From NCBI RefSeq assembly GCF_010501055.1, contig NZ_QVMO01000033.1, forward strand, positions 10,864-50,668: 39,805 nucleotides of DNA, given 5' to 3'. Origin of the DNA: Dysgonomonas sp. 521. GTDB lineage: Bacteria > Bacteroidota > Bacteroidia > Bacteroidales > Dysgonomonadaceae. The notes under the pieces are model-generated. The model worked only from the letters and a program-made list of their open reading frames with translations. It searched no databases and was not told the DNA's origin. Positions 27,607-36,141 of the stretch are shown piece after piece; position 1 is the stretch's first letter, and the number at the start of each line of letters is the position of its first letter. Made by a program: the position numbers and the translations under genes.

Positions 27607-28719
27607 CTATAACTGAAACCCGAAGTCATTCAATAAATCCGCCTCTTCCTGCGATGCATTTTTTATCTTATATGCTCCATATTCCCTCCTTAGTGGATAC
27701 TCATTCCTTAATCGCTTGAAAGTCTCAGGAGAGGCTTTTAAACGGTTGAAGTCACTTAGTAGATTATAGGTATATAAGATTGCGCCATAAATGCGATTGG
27801 CCGAATCTGAATAATTATTTAAGTCAATCAATGCATTGTCCGGCTCCGGCGCTTTAATCGCTGATGCAGGCTCTTTATTCATCCCATAAAAATCGGCTAC
27901 AGACTCCAATGACATGCGTGTTGCATTAGCCTTCCCGTCAGCAGAGTAGCCTGCGATATGCGGGGTAGCTATATCTGCCAGATTCATATATTCAAGGTCG
28001 ATCAGCGGTTCGTTTTCCCAGCAATCGATAATTGCTCCCGATATTTCGTTTCGCTTTATTGCTTTTTTTATTGCCTCTGTGTCTATGATGGCGCCACGGG
28101 CGGAATTGATGATGATCGGCTTTCTTTTCAATGAAGAAAAGAAGGCATTATCAGCCAGATGATAGGTCTTATATTCTCCTTCTTTGGTTAAGGGAGTATG
28201 GAACGTGATGATGTCAGCTTCATTTATTATCGTATCCAGATCTACAAAGAGATTGTTGTTCTCCGCCTTCTGGCGTGGTGGATCATTTAATAATACCTTC
28301 ATACCGAGTATTTCGCAGGCTTTGGCTACTTTCTTGCCTACATTACCAACGCCTACAATGCCGATTGTTTTATCTTTCAGGTCAAAGCCCTGCTTTCGGG
28401 CTATTGTAATCAGTGCCGAAACTATATATTGTTGTACCGAACCGGAGTTACATCCCGGTGCATTCCGCCATATTATACCATGTGCATCACAATATTCGGT
28501 ATCTATATGGTCGTAGCCGATTGTCGCCGAGCAAATCAGTTTTACATTCATCCCTTTCAGGTTCGTTTCGTCAAAGCGGGTAACAGTACGTACGATGAGG
28601 GTATCAGCATCTTTTATCGCCTCATGAGTAAATGCGGCTCCGTCAAGGTAGGTCACCTCACCATATTGTTCGGCTACCCCTTGTAGGTAGGGTATATTTT
28701 TATCAGCTATTATTTTCAT
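27607..28719 (-). CDS. pdxB: Erythronate-4-phosphate dehydrogenase
   Basis: The 370-residue NAD-dependent 2-hydroxyacid dehydrogenase makes 2-oxo-3-hydroxy-4-phosphobutanoate in the DXP-dependent pathway to pyridoxal phosphate. Visible features are the opening MKIIADKNIPY, NAD motif GVGNVG (123-128), Arg208 (NSARGA), Glu237 (CWENEP) and His254 (ATPHIAGYS), and a short C-terminal dimerisation region. Length fits PdxB. The gene follows the ABC ATPase gene by 88 nt on the same strand. Confidence 0.93.
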   Translation of the reverse strand: MKIIADKNIPYLQGVAEQYGEVTYLDGAAFTHEAIKDADTLIVRTVTRFDETNLKGMNVKLICSATIGYDHIDTEYCDAHGIIWRNAPGCNSGSVQQYIVSALITIARKQGFDLKDKTIGIVGVGNVGKKVAKACEILGMKVLLNDPPRQKAENNNLFVDLDTIINEADIITFHTPLTKEGEYKTYHLADNAFFSSLKRKPIIINSARGAIIDTEAIKKAIKRNEISGAIIDCWENEPLIDLEYMNLADIATPHIAGYSADGKANATRMSLESVADFYGMNKEPASAIKAPEPDNALIDLNNYSDSANRIYGAILYTYNLLSDFNRLKASPETFKRLRNEYPLRREYGAYKIKNASQEEADLLNDFGFQL

Positions 28720-28807
28720 ACGATAATTTCGTTTTTAATGGTTGTATGGAAACTCGCATGACAAAATTATCATAGTCATTTGTGAATTGCTTTTGGCTCT
28801 GCCGATT

Positions 28808-29506
28808 TTACAATTCATGCTCGTTTTCATTTGTCAGTGTATGGAATATCTGTTCTACGGATTCTATTTCAGTTATTTTTTTATCAACGAGGAGCTTTCC
28901 CGTATTCAGAAGAACCAGCCGCGTGCATATCTCTTTCACTTCCTGTAGGATGTGGGTAGAGAATAATATTACTTTGTCCTTTGATAATTCGATAAACAGG
29001 TTGTTCAGGCTTTCTCTCTGGTTAGGGTCAAGACCCGAAGTAGCTTCATCGAGAATGAGAAAAACAGGATCGTTGACCAGAGCTTGGGCAATACCTACAC
29101 GCTGCCTGTTTCCTTTCGACAGCGTTTTTATTTTCTTTTTGTATTCTTTGTCCAATCCTGTCCGTTCGATGATATAAGGAATATTCTTTTTATTGGCATT
29201 ATAGATGCCTGTTACATATTCCAGATATTCCCTTACATACATGTCCTCATATAGGGGGTTATCTTCTGATAGATAGCCTGTCTGTTTCTTTATATTTAAT
29301 GTATCTGAGAAAAAGTCTTTTCCGAAGAAACTAATCTTCCCGCTGTCAGGAGTGATTATTCCCGAAAGTATTTTCATCAGAGTGGACTTTCCCGCGCCGT
29401 TTACACCCAGCAGTCCTATAATTTCTCCTTTCTGCATGGAAAAACTGACATTAGAGAGCGCCGGATGTTGTCCATATCGTTTCGATATATTATCTAGTTG
29501 TATCAA
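28808..29506 (-). CDS. ABC transporter ATP-binding protein, GldA-like
   Basis: The 232-residue ATPase has Walker A GVNGAGKST, signature LSKGNRQRVG and Walker B FLILDEATSGLDPNQR with an H-loop STHILQEV. The LSKG-x-RQR signature and length resemble GldA of the Gld ABC exporter, whose permease genes gldF and gldG are not found here. The gene follows the SUKH gene by 11 nt, so they form a pair. A related ATPase with unlinked permeases is possible; the gldA name is therefore not given. Confidence 0.85.
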   Translation of the reverse strand: MIQLDNISKRYGQHPALSNVSFSMQKGEIIGLLGVNGAGKSTLMKILSGIITPDSGKISFFGKDFFSDTLNIKKQTGYLSEDNPLYEDMYVREYLEYVTGIYNANKKNIPYIIERTGLDKEYKKKIKTLSKGNRQRVGIAQALVNDPVFLILDEATSGLDPNQRESLNNLFIELSKDKVILFSTHILQEVKEICTRLVLLNTGKLLVDKKITEIESVEQIFHTLTNENEHEL

Positions 29507-29517
29507 TCTGTTATTAT

Positions 29518-29970
29518 TTAGAAATCATCTTCGCCCAGAAGTGCGAAATCTTCAAAAAACTCATCAAACGAAGGGAACATCAGGCTTGTTTTTCCTATAT
29601 TGAGTTCTCCTTTTTCGTCGGATAAAATATCCGCACCATATATTTTGTTGTCCTGAATATTATAAAGCATAAGAAACTCGTCAACTTCGTATTTTAATAC
29701 GAAATACTTTGTATCCAGAGCATATTCTTTTCGCATATCGAGGGTTATGTCAGCTACAGGATAAGACGTCTCTCTCCCGGTTTTATAAATGCCATATATA
29801 GTGGTGTCTCCGAAATTACACTCTCCGCATTCACTCAGAAACAGGGTATAATCAGCAGGAAAAGATATGCCTAATATCTTTTCTACAGTTTTTATATTGT
29901 CTATAGATGCACCTTCCGAGTATTCAAATTCCTCATTTAATTGTTGTATATATTTTCCTGTTTTTTCCAT
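29518..29970 (-). CDS. SMI1/KNR4 (SUKH) family protein
   Basis: The 150-residue protein has the SUKH pattern: an N-terminal helix, the motif VEKILGISFPADYTLFLSECGECNFGDTTIYGI and a C-terminal SFDEFFEDFALL. In bacteria many SUKH proteins neutralise polymorphic toxins, but others are general cytosolic proteins. No toxin gene is adjacent; the gene is instead paired with the ABC ATPase 11 nt downstream. Confidence 0.8.
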   Translation of the reverse strand: MEKTGKYIQQLNEEFEYSEGASIDNIKTVEKILGISFPADYTLFLSECGECNFGDTTIYGIYKTGRETSYPVADITLDMRKEYALDTKYFVLKYEVDEFLMLYNIQDNKIYGADILSDEKGELNIGKTSLMFPSFDEFFEDFALLGEDDF

Positions 29971-30044
29971 ATATGCAAGGTATAATAAAAAATAAATCCC
30001 TCCAAAATATTGAGAAGGGATTTACTTTTATGTTGTAATAGCGT

Positions 30045-30551
30045 TTAATCAGCCAGAGGAGTATATGTCCTGCTTTGCAACTCTTTGTCGAGAGTATAAA
30101 TGCCGAACCCATTATCCTTAATCATTTTCAGCGCGTCTATATAGCCCTGTGCCGTAGCTTCTTCTTCTACCTGCTCGTCAACAAACCATTTTAGCATGCT
30201 TTCTGTAGCATAATCTTTTTCTTCTTTGGCCAAAGCTACCAGGTCGTTAATTAATCCGGTCACTACGATTTCATGTTTCAAAGTTTCTTCAAAAGCATGT
30301 AACGGCGATTTCCAAGAGAGTGCAACTTTTGCGATTGGTTTCAACTCTACTTTAGCACCTCTTTCAACCACGTATTTGAAGAATTTCATCGCATGATCCT
30401 GTTCTTCTTTAAACTGGATTTCGAACCAGTTGGCAAAACCGGGTTTACCATCGGCAGCAAAGTGTGCGGCCATAGACAGATACAAGTATGCTGACCAAAA
30501 TTCAGCATTGATTTGTGCATTTAATGCAGCTTCTAATTTTTTACTTAACAT
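30045..30551 (-). CDS. ftnA: Ferritin
   Basis: The 168-residue non-haem ferritin begins MLSKKLEAALNAQINAEFWSAYLYLSMAAHF. The ferroxidase ligands Glu17, Glu50 and His53 (KEEQDHAMKFF) are present, as is the later helix FVDEQVEEEATAQGYIDAL. It oxidises and stores iron in a 24-subunit shell. I start at ATG 30551: a longer frame from 30596 would begin inside the -7 element at 30594-30601. Confidence 0.95.
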   Translation of the reverse strand: MLSKKLEAALNAQINAEFWSAYLYLSMAAHFAADGKPGFANWFEIQFKEEQDHAMKFFKYVVERGAKVELKPIAKVALSWKSPLHAFEETLKHEIVVTGLINDLVALAKEEKDYATESMLKWFVDEQVEEEATAQGYIDALKMIKDNGFGIYTLDKELQSRTYTPLAD

Positions 30552-30593
30552 AATGATGATATATTTGATGATAGTTTCCTTTTTTAACAAACT

Positions 30594-30601
30594 CAAATTT
30601 A
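30594..30601 (-). promoter_or_regulatory. Ferritin promoter -7 element
   Basis: Minus strand TAAATTTG with TTCG at the -33 position 20 nt upstream, one base off the usual TTG. It fixes the ferritin start downstream. Confidence 0.6.
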
Positions 30602-30802
30602 ATATTGTTCAGATATTTTTCCGAATCTGCGGTACAATGTTACAAAATATAATTTTCTTATCAAAGACTATTTATAATTGTTAATGACTTATCGAAATAA
30701 ACTATATCTTTTGTCTATAATATGGGCTTGGATATGTGTTTCTCTGTATGGCGTAACAATTTCGGGACACCTGTTCAATCTAGGGGAGTAAGAGATAAAG
30801 CC

Positions 30803-30840
30803 TTTTTCGGGGTGGTCTGGGGTGATCCCATTTTTCGGGG
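30803..30840. repeat. Short G-rich direct repeat
   Basis: TTTTTCGGGG occurs at 30803-30812 and 30831-30840, 18 bp apart; TTTCGG of the second can also pair with CCGAAA just after it. The 370-bp region between ferritin and tRNA-Ser (30552-30921) holds nothing else apart from promoter elements and the hairpin at 30881. Confidence 0.4.
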
Positions 30841-30880
30841 ATGAGCCGAAATAGAGCCTGTTATATCGCTTATTAATGCA

Positions 30881-30909
30881 AAAACTCAGAGAATATTCTC
30901 TGAGTTTTT
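30881..30909 (-). terminator. Terminator after tRNA-Ser
   Basis: CTCAGAGAAT (30885-30894) pairs perfectly with ATTCTCTGAG (30895-30904), flanked by A on one side and T on the other, so it can act in both directions. It lies 13 nt downstream of tRNA-Ser on the minus strand. Confidence 0.75.
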
Positions 30910-30921
30910 ATTGTTATCCGG

Positions 30922-31008
30922 CGGAAGCGGGGGGATTCGAACCCCCGGTACAGTTACCCGTACGTCAGTTTAGCAAACTGGTGGTTTCAGCCACTCACCC
31001 ACACTTCC
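30922..31008 (-). tRNA. tRNA-Ser (anticodon GCT)
   Basis: The 87-nt class II tRNA has acceptor GGAAGTG/CGCTTCC, a long variable arm (GACGTACGGGTAACTGTACC), anticodon loop TTGCTAA (GCT) and T arm GGGGG-TTCGAAT-CCCCC. CCA is not encoded. It sits downstream of asd on the same strand. Confidence 0.95.
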
Positions 31009-31087
31009 TGAAATCGCAAAAAGCTGTATTTTGCCAATTGCGATGCAAATATAGTTGTTTGTTTTGATTATACAAACAGTTTTCTTA

Positions 31088-32095
31088 TTAAATAGCCTTT
31101 TCTTTGATCAAATATTCTGCTATTTGTACAGCATTCAGCGCGGCGCCTTTCTTTATCTGGTCGGCAACTACCCAGAATGTCAATCCGTTCGGGTTCGCGA
31201 TATCTTCGCGTATGCGTCCCACATAGACAGGGTCTTGTCCTGCAACAAAGAGCGGCATCGGATATTCTTTTTCGGCCGGATTGTCCTGTAATACGATTCC
31301 TTCTGCCTTTGAGAAAGCCTCACGGGCTTCTTGCGGAGAGACAGGCCGTTCTGTTTCCACCCAGATGGCTTCCGAGTGTGAACGAAGAACAGGAACGCGG
31401 ATACATGCCGAGCTTACCTGAATATCAGAGTGCATAATTTTTTGTGTTTCGTAATACATCTTCAACTCCTCTTTTGTGTATCCGTTATCCGTAAACACAT
31501 CTATTTGAGGTATAACGTTGTATGCCAGCTGATATGCAAATTTTTCTACTGTCACATCATTATTGAATGCTATTTGCTTAAACTGGTTTATCAGTTCTTC
31601 CATAGCAGCGGCTCCGGCTCCCGACGCGGCCTGATAGGTAGCTACATGAGCGCGTTTTATATGAGATAGTTTTTCTATTACGTTCATTGCCACTACCATC
31701 TGTATGGTAGAGCAGTTCGGGTTTGCGATTATACCTTTCGGGCGCACTTTTGCATCTTCCCCATTTACTTCGGGAACTACAAGAGGTACATCCTTATCCA
31801 TACGGAATGCGCTCGAATTGTCTATCATTATTGTCCCATGCTTTGTGATGGTTTCGGCAAATTCGATAGAAACGCTTCCTCCGGCAGATGTAAACGCAAT
31901 ATCTATATCTTTAAAATCATCGTTGTGTTTCAGTTCTTTGACGGTATACTGTTTATTACGAAATGTATAAACGTTGCCCGCGCTTCTGGCAGACCCGAAT
32001 AACACTAATTCCTCAATAGGAAAATTCCGCTCGTCAAGAACTCTCAGGAATTCCTGACCTACAGCACCACTTGTACCAACAATAGCAATTTTCAT
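31088..32095 (-). CDS. asd: Aspartate-semialdehyde dehydrogenase
   Basis: The 335-residue enzyme reduces aspartyl phosphate to aspartate semialdehyde on the way to lysine/diaminopimelate, threonine and methionine. It has the NADP loop [10 protein letters not shown], catalytic Cys128 (NPNCSTIQ) and His240 (VLRSHSEAI). The start MKIAIVG at 32095 is the family start; an upstream in-frame ATG at 32125 would add ten residues without similarity. Confidence 0.95.
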   Translation of the reverse strand: MKIAIVGTSGAVGQEFLRVLDERNFPIEELVLFGSARSAGNVYTFRNKQYTVKELKHNDDFKDIDIAFTSAGGSVSIEFAETITKHGTIMIDNSSAFRMDKDVPLVVPEVNGEDAKVRPKGIIANPNCSTIQMVVAMNVIEKLSHIKRAHVATYQAASGAGAAAMEELINQFKQIAFNNDVTVEKFAYQLAYNVIPQIDVFTDNGYTKEELKMYYETQKIMHSDIQVSSACIRVPVLRSHSEAIWVETERPVSPQEAREAFSKAEGIVLQDNPAEKEYPMPLFVAGQDPVYVGRIREDIANPNGLTFWVVADQIKKGAALNAVQIAEYLIKEKAI

Positions 32096-32139
32096 TTTTT
32101 TACTGATATAGAATGAATTATTCAATTAATTAAGGGATA

Positions 32140-32147
32140 CAAAGATA
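32140..32147 (-). promoter_or_regulatory. asd promoter -7 element
   Basis: Minus strand TATCTTTG, a perfect TAnnTTTG, about 45 nt upstream of the chosen ATG; no clear -33 TTG. Confidence 0.5.
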
Positions 32148-32233
32148 TGTGTTTTGTAGGGAATATAACGAGTTTCGGAGGACAAATATTAAGTTAGGGC
32201 TACAACCCATTTATTATTTGTAAGTAACTACAC

Positions 32234-32370
32234 AGTACATGACAAAAATTATTCAAACACGATTTGGAGACGATGTAGGGGCAGTGGCTTGTCTCTGCCC
32301 GCTTGTCATCATTTACGGGCACCCACAAGGGGATGCCCCTACAGCAGGATATAAAATTTTGTCATGTACT
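32234..32370. mobile_element. MITE-like element with AGTACATGACAAAA ends
   Basis: AGTACATGACAAAAATT at 32234 is matched by the inverse AATTTTGTCATGTACT ending at 32370. Inside is a second inverted pair (TGTAGGGGCA and TGCCCCTACA), a familiar string in bacterial non-coding repeats. No ORF. It lies in the 498-bp gene-free region between asd and the TPR gene. Confidence 0.7.
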
Positions 32371-32546
32371 TAGAAGTTGTTTAAATTTTCTTCGTTCAAA
32401 TTTTTAGAGATGTTTTAGAGATGCTTATTTACATACGCTTCGCTCCTGTGACCGTTGGTTGAGTTGAGAAAAAGGAAAAAACAGCCTAAAAATGAACGAA
32501 GAAAAAGGTATAATAAAATATTCGTATAAAATTTAAACAGTTACTA
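32371..32546. mobile_element. Second MITE-like element, directly abutting the first
   Basis: TAGAAGTTGTTTAAATTTT (32371-32389) and the complement of TAGTAACTGTTTAAATTTT (32528-32546) match at 16 of 19 positions; CTTCGTTCA (32390-32398) and TGAACGAAG (32493-32501) form a nested pair. The ends resemble insertion-sequence termini of the phylum. It begins at the base after the previous element. Confidence 0.6.
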
Positions 32547-32593
32547 AGTATAAAAACAGGGATTGTAACCATAAAAAGATATGTTTTCAAGTC

Positions 32594-34018
32594 CTATAGA
32601 TTATTTATCTCCTGATTCCGCGCCTGTATTTCCATTTCCGGGATTTCTGTCCGGAGCTGTTCTACACGTTTTTCCAGATTATAGATTTCGGATGACATTC
32701 TTCTTTTTCCGTCCTGTGAGGCTGAACTGTAATCGGAACGTTGCTTATCCAGTTTTACCGATAAATCGTTGAACTCTTTTTGTAACTGGATGACTTTAGA
32801 AAATGTGGTTTGGGCAGCCCTGCTTTTAAAATCAGCCAGTTTGTAATAGGTTCTGTCGTCGTCTATTACAAATTCAAAATCATGTATGACCTCTGTTTTT
32901 ACAACAGGCTCTTTCCGTGCGGAGGCGATGAGAGAGGTATAATTCTGTCCGGCAACCCATGAGTCTTTTATGGATGAGATGCGTGCACGGCGCGACAGAT
33001 ACTCTTCATCATCACTCTGTATTATTTTTACCACTTTGTTTGGTATGAATGTGTATACACATACTTTTCCGTTAGGCATATATCTGTCCGAAGCGAACCA
33101 TCCAACCCCTTTTTCTTCGTCTACAGCCATCATATAGTCGTTGTAGAGCGAATTGAAAGGCATATTCAGCCGTTCGGGTGTCAGGTATGTATCATTGTTC
33201 ATATTATAGCGTGACACAAACAGGTCGTAACCGCCGAGTGAATCTTCATCCTTTGCTGCGAAGTATATAGTTACCCCGTCAGCCATCATATACGGATAAT
33301 TCACATCGCCTGATAAACCGAAATTGCTGGCAGATAGTTTTTTCTCATTGCCAAACTCGTCAAGTAGTTTCTCCTGCGAATACAGGGCAAGGCTATAATC
33401 TTTTTCAGGCTTTGCATAATACATCTTAGTACCCTTTTCATTCGTGTAAGCAGTAGCGTCTACGTGTCTGTCGGCCGTGAACAACTTATCGAAGTAGTCC
33501 AGTTTTCCTGAACTGAGGCTCAATGTATAGGCAGAAAGGAATTTCTGTTTATCAATAATTATACTGTCTATAATTTGTACATCTTCGGTATTGGAAGCCA
33601 TACGGCGAATGCGAGACATGACTTTTCTTTTCTCTTCCAGCTTTTCACGCGCGGCATCATCCTTCTTTTTCAGTGATGCTTCATATTTACCGAAAGCGTC
33701 ATCAGACTCAGTAAATCTATATTCCTGAGCATATAGCTGCCCTAAGTAAAGGAAAGACTCCGGTATCCGCTTCTTTGAGGCCACCAGCAGGCACTCTTCG
33801 GCTTTAGGAAGATTTTTCCCCGTTTGCAGCAGGCATACTCCATACCATTGGTTCAGGCTGGCATCATCCGGCTTGGCATTATATTCTGCTTCGAATATTG
33901 GCAGCGCTTTTGCATATTCTCCCCGCAGGTATAATTCTTTAGCCTCATTTAAGGTCTGGGCTAAAACCGCGGGTGCGCAGCAAACTGAGAGTAGTAAATA
34001 GATAAATATAGATTTCAT
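32594..34018 (-). CDS. Exported TPR and PD40 beta-propeller protein
   Basis: The 474-residue protein has a signal peptide (about 1-20), TPR-like repeats at ~22-130 (LYLRGEYAKALPIFEAEYNAKPDD, WYGVCLLQTGKNLPKAEE), PD40-type repeats at ~170-335 (NYPYMMADGVTIYFAAKDEDSLGGYDLF) and a C-terminal coiled coil at ~400-470. This is the front part of PorE/OmpA-type proteins of the phylum, but the OmpA domain is absent. It is likely periplasmic. The function is unknown. Confidence 0.75.
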   Translation of the reverse strand: MKSIFIYLLLSVCCAPAVLAQTLNEAKELYLRGEYAKALPIFEAEYNAKPDDASLNQWYGVCLLQTGKNLPKAEECLLVASKKRIPESFLYLGQLYAQEYRFTESDDAFGKYEASLKKKDDAAREKLEEKRKVMSRIRRMASNTEDVQIIDSIIIDKQKFLSAYTLSLSSGKLDYFDKLFTADRHVDATAYTNEKGTKMYYAKPEKDYSLALYSQEKLLDEFGNEKKLSASNFGLSGDVNYPYMMADGVTIYFAAKDEDSLGGYDLFVSRYNMNNDTYLTPERLNMPFNSLYNDYMMAVDEEKGVGWFASDRYMPNGKVCVYTFIPNKVVKIIQSDDEEYLSRRARISSIKDSWVAGQNYTSLIASARKEPVVKTEVIHDFEFVIDDDRTYYKLADFKSRAAQTTFSKVIQLQKEFNDLSVKLDKQRSDYSSASQDGKRRMSSEIYNLEKRVEQLRTEIPEMEIQARNQEINNL

Positions 34019-34049
34019 GCCTTTCTGCTTAGAGTCTAATTCTAGGATC

Positions 34050-34057
34050 CAAATTTA
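34050..34057 (-). promoter_or_regulatory. Promoter -7 element of the TPR/PD40 gene
   Basis: Minus strand TAAATTTG with TTG 22 nt upstream, about 32 nt before the start codon at 34018. Confidence 0.55.
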
Positions 34058-34119
34058 CATGAAAATATTTAAACTATCACAATCCATAAAAAGGTAATGG
34101 GTATTGTATGAGAAATTTA

Positions 34120-34127
34120 TACCTTTG
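34120..34127 (+). promoter_or_regulatory. Promoter -7 element of the rhomboid gene
   Basis: TACCTTTG, a perfect TAnnTTTG, 26 nt upstream of ATG 34154. No TTG is seen at the standard distance. Confidence 0.5.
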
Positions 34128-34153
34128 CCCTTATTTTTTTAAAAGATTAGTTT

Positions 34154-34816
34154 ATGAGTTTTGATTTGCAGTCCGTACTACCTATCCTTATTATCATTCT
34201 TACAGTCCTTACCAGCATGAAAGGATTTAACGATATGGCCTTTTTTGACCGGTATAAGTTTAACGTAGGGGCTATTCTGGGTAAATCGAAACAATGGGAC
34301 AGGCTGCTGACCTCGGCTACATTGCATGGCGACTATATGCACCTCCTGTTTAATATGATGACGTTATACTTCTTTTCTCCAGTCGTTGCGGATGCTTTCG
34401 GAGTATGGATATACCTTGTTATTTATTTTTTCTCTATTGTAGGCGGAGGCCTTTTATCCCTTTTCATCCATCGCAGGGAATATTATTATAGCGCTATTGG
34501 CGCATCGGGTGGGGTAGTAGGCGTATTATTCGCCGCTATTGCCGTATATCCACATATGGGGCTTCGTTTTTTCTTTATCCCGATAGACATTCCGGGATGG
34601 ATATTCGGTCTGGGTTATTTGGCTTTTTCGATATACGGAATGCTGAAAAATGTGGGTAATATAGGGCATGACGCGCACATGGGCGGCGCCGTTGTCGGCA
34701 TCGTAGTTGCTCTTATCTATACTCCGTCCGAAGTGCTGAGTGCCAATGCTTTTTATCTGGGCATTATGATCTTACCTTTACTTATTCTGGGATATCTTAT
34801 TTGGAAGAAGAAATAA
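34154..34816 (+). CDS. Rhomboid family intramembrane serine protease
   Basis: The 220-residue membrane protein has six hydrophobic segments. The catalytic Ser118 is in GASGGVVG and His175 in GHDAHMGGA; HGDYMHLLFNMM carries the conserved His-Asn region of helix 2. Rhomboids cut transmembrane substrates within the membrane; the substrate is unknown. It faces the TPR/PD40 gene divergently. Confidence 0.92.
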   Translation: MSFDLQSVLPILIIILTVLTSMKGFNDMAFFDRYKFNVGAILGKSKQWDRLLTSATLHGDYMHLLFNMMTLYFFSPVVADAFGVWIYLVIYFFSIVGGGLLSLFIHRREYYYSAIGASGGVVGVLFAAIAVYPHMGLRFFFIPIDIPGWIFGLGYLAFSIYGMLKNVGNIGHDAHMGGAVVGIVVALIYTPSEVLSANAFYLGIMILPLLILGYLIWKKK

Positions 34817-35020
34817 TTTAACTACTTTTACGGTAGGCTTAACACAAAAAAAGTGAATAAATGTTGCTCCGTGGATTAAACCTTTTTTCACTTAATTGGT
34901 CTTAATAAACAAGCAAACTTATTCAACAAAATAGAATGAACAGCAAAAACAAAGCATGATCTATGAACTTCAATAGTATTTCTTTGTTATAAATTATACA
35001 ATATAATCCTAAAAGCATAT

Positions 35021-35353
35021 ATGATGAGTAACGACAAGAACCTTGTACAGTATGATGAAGATGATGCTGTGAAATATATTCAGAACTATCTTCCCCAAGA
35101 AACGAAAGGCAAATATTCGGATGATGAGATCAATTATATTCTTGATATCGTTTACGAATTTTATGAAGAAAAGGGCTTTATGGATGAGAATTCCGATGAT
35201 AGCGCCATTGTAGACATTGATGAGGATGAACTGATAGCTTATGTGTTGAAAAATACACAGAAAGATAAGATAAATAATTTCTCATCAGACGATATCTCCT
35301 TTGTTATACAAGGTGAACTGGCTTATTGTGAATCAATAGGGATATTTGAGTAA
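35021..35353 (+). CDS. Acidic hypothetical protein (110 aa)
   Basis: Starting at ATG 35021 or 35024, this soluble protein is rich in Asp and Glu (YDEDDAVKYIQNYLP, DIDEDELIAYVLKN) and mostly helical in appearance. No signal peptide. The OmpA-like gene follows after 40 nt. I do not recognise the family. The 204-nt gap before it has an AAAAAAGTGAA/TTTTTTCACTT inverted pair and no clear promoter. Confidence 0.65.
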   Translation: MMSNDKNLVQYDEDDAVKYIQNYLPQETKGKYSDDEINYILDIVYEFYEEKGFMDENSDDSAIVDIDEDELIAYVLKNTQKDKINNFSSDDISFVIQGELAYCESIGIFE

Positions 35354-35393
35354 AAAATAATCACAAACGAATAACTTTTTAAAAATTAAATTT

Positions 35394-36068
35394 ATGAAAC
35401 ATTTTTCATTCTTGACAGCTATTGTTTTGAGCTGCACATTATTGTTCTCTAGTTGTGGAGCGAGCGACACAGTGAAAGGTACAGGTATTGGAGCCGGAGC
35501 AGGCGGTGCATTAGGAGCTGGTATAGGCGCTATCATAGGTGGCGGTAAGGGTGCTGCATGGGGTGCCGGTATTGGTGCTGTAGTAGGTGGTTCTGCCGGA
35601 GCTGTAATCGGTAACAAGATGGACAAACAAAAGAAAGAACTGGAACAAATTAATGGTGCCCAGGTTGAAACTATCAATGATGGACAGGCCATTAAGGTTA
35701 CATTCGAATCAGGAATCTTATTTGCTACAAATTCAAGCACATTAAGTACTGCTTCTCAGAGCGCGTTGACTAACTTCGCTACTTCCCTGAACAATAACCC
35801 TGATACAGATATTCAGATTTACGGTCACACTGACAATACAGGTTCGGACGCTATAAACAACCCATTGTCGGAAAAACGTGCTCAGTCTGTATATAACTTC
35901 CTTCAAACAAAAGGTGTTTCGGGTACCCGTATGGTATCCCAGGGATTTGGTTCTACTCAGCCGGTTGCTGACAACTCTACTACTACAGGTAGATCTCAAA
36001 ACCGCCGTGTAGAAATTTATATCCTGCCTAACGAAAAAATGATACAGGATGCTCATCAGGGTAGATAA
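35394..36068 (+). CDS. OmpA family lipoprotein with glycine zipper
   Basis: The 224-residue protein has lipobox LFSSC (Cys21), a glycine-zipper segment at ~29-75 (GIGAGAGGALGAGIGAIIGGG...), and a C-terminal OmpA peptidoglycan-binding domain (~100-212) with HTDNTGSDAINNPLSEKRAQSV and GRSQNRRVEIYI. This YiaD-like layout anchors the outer membrane to the cell wall. A bidirectional terminator follows. Confidence 0.92.
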   Translation: MKHFSFLTAIVLSCTLLFSSCGASDTVKGTGIGAGAGGALGAGIGAIIGGGKGAAWGAGIGAVVGGSAGAVIGNKMDKQKKELEQINGAQVETINDGQAIKVTFESGILFATNSSTLSTASQSALTNFATSLNNNPDTDIQIYGHTDNTGSDAINNPLSEKRAQSVYNFLQTKGVSGTRMVSQGFGSTQPVADNSTTTGRSQNRRVEIYILPNEKMIQDAHQGR

Positions 36069-36088
36069 TATCCGTTGAGTTTATATAA

Positions 36089-36129
36089 AAAATATCCCCT
36101 GAAGATTTTCTTTCAGGGGATATTTTTTT
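36089..36129. terminator. Bidirectional terminator
   Basis: AATATCCCCTGAA (36091-36103) pairs with TTCAGGGGATATT (36112-36124), with an A tract before and T tract after. It serves the OmpA-like gene (+) and the convergent Nudix-type gene (-). Confidence 0.88.
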
Positions 36130-36141
36130 ATCCGTAGTGTA

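Noticed and set aside
30876..31067. Plus-strand ORF with AGGFEPPVQLPV
   Set aside because: Antisense of tRNA-Ser; same artefact.
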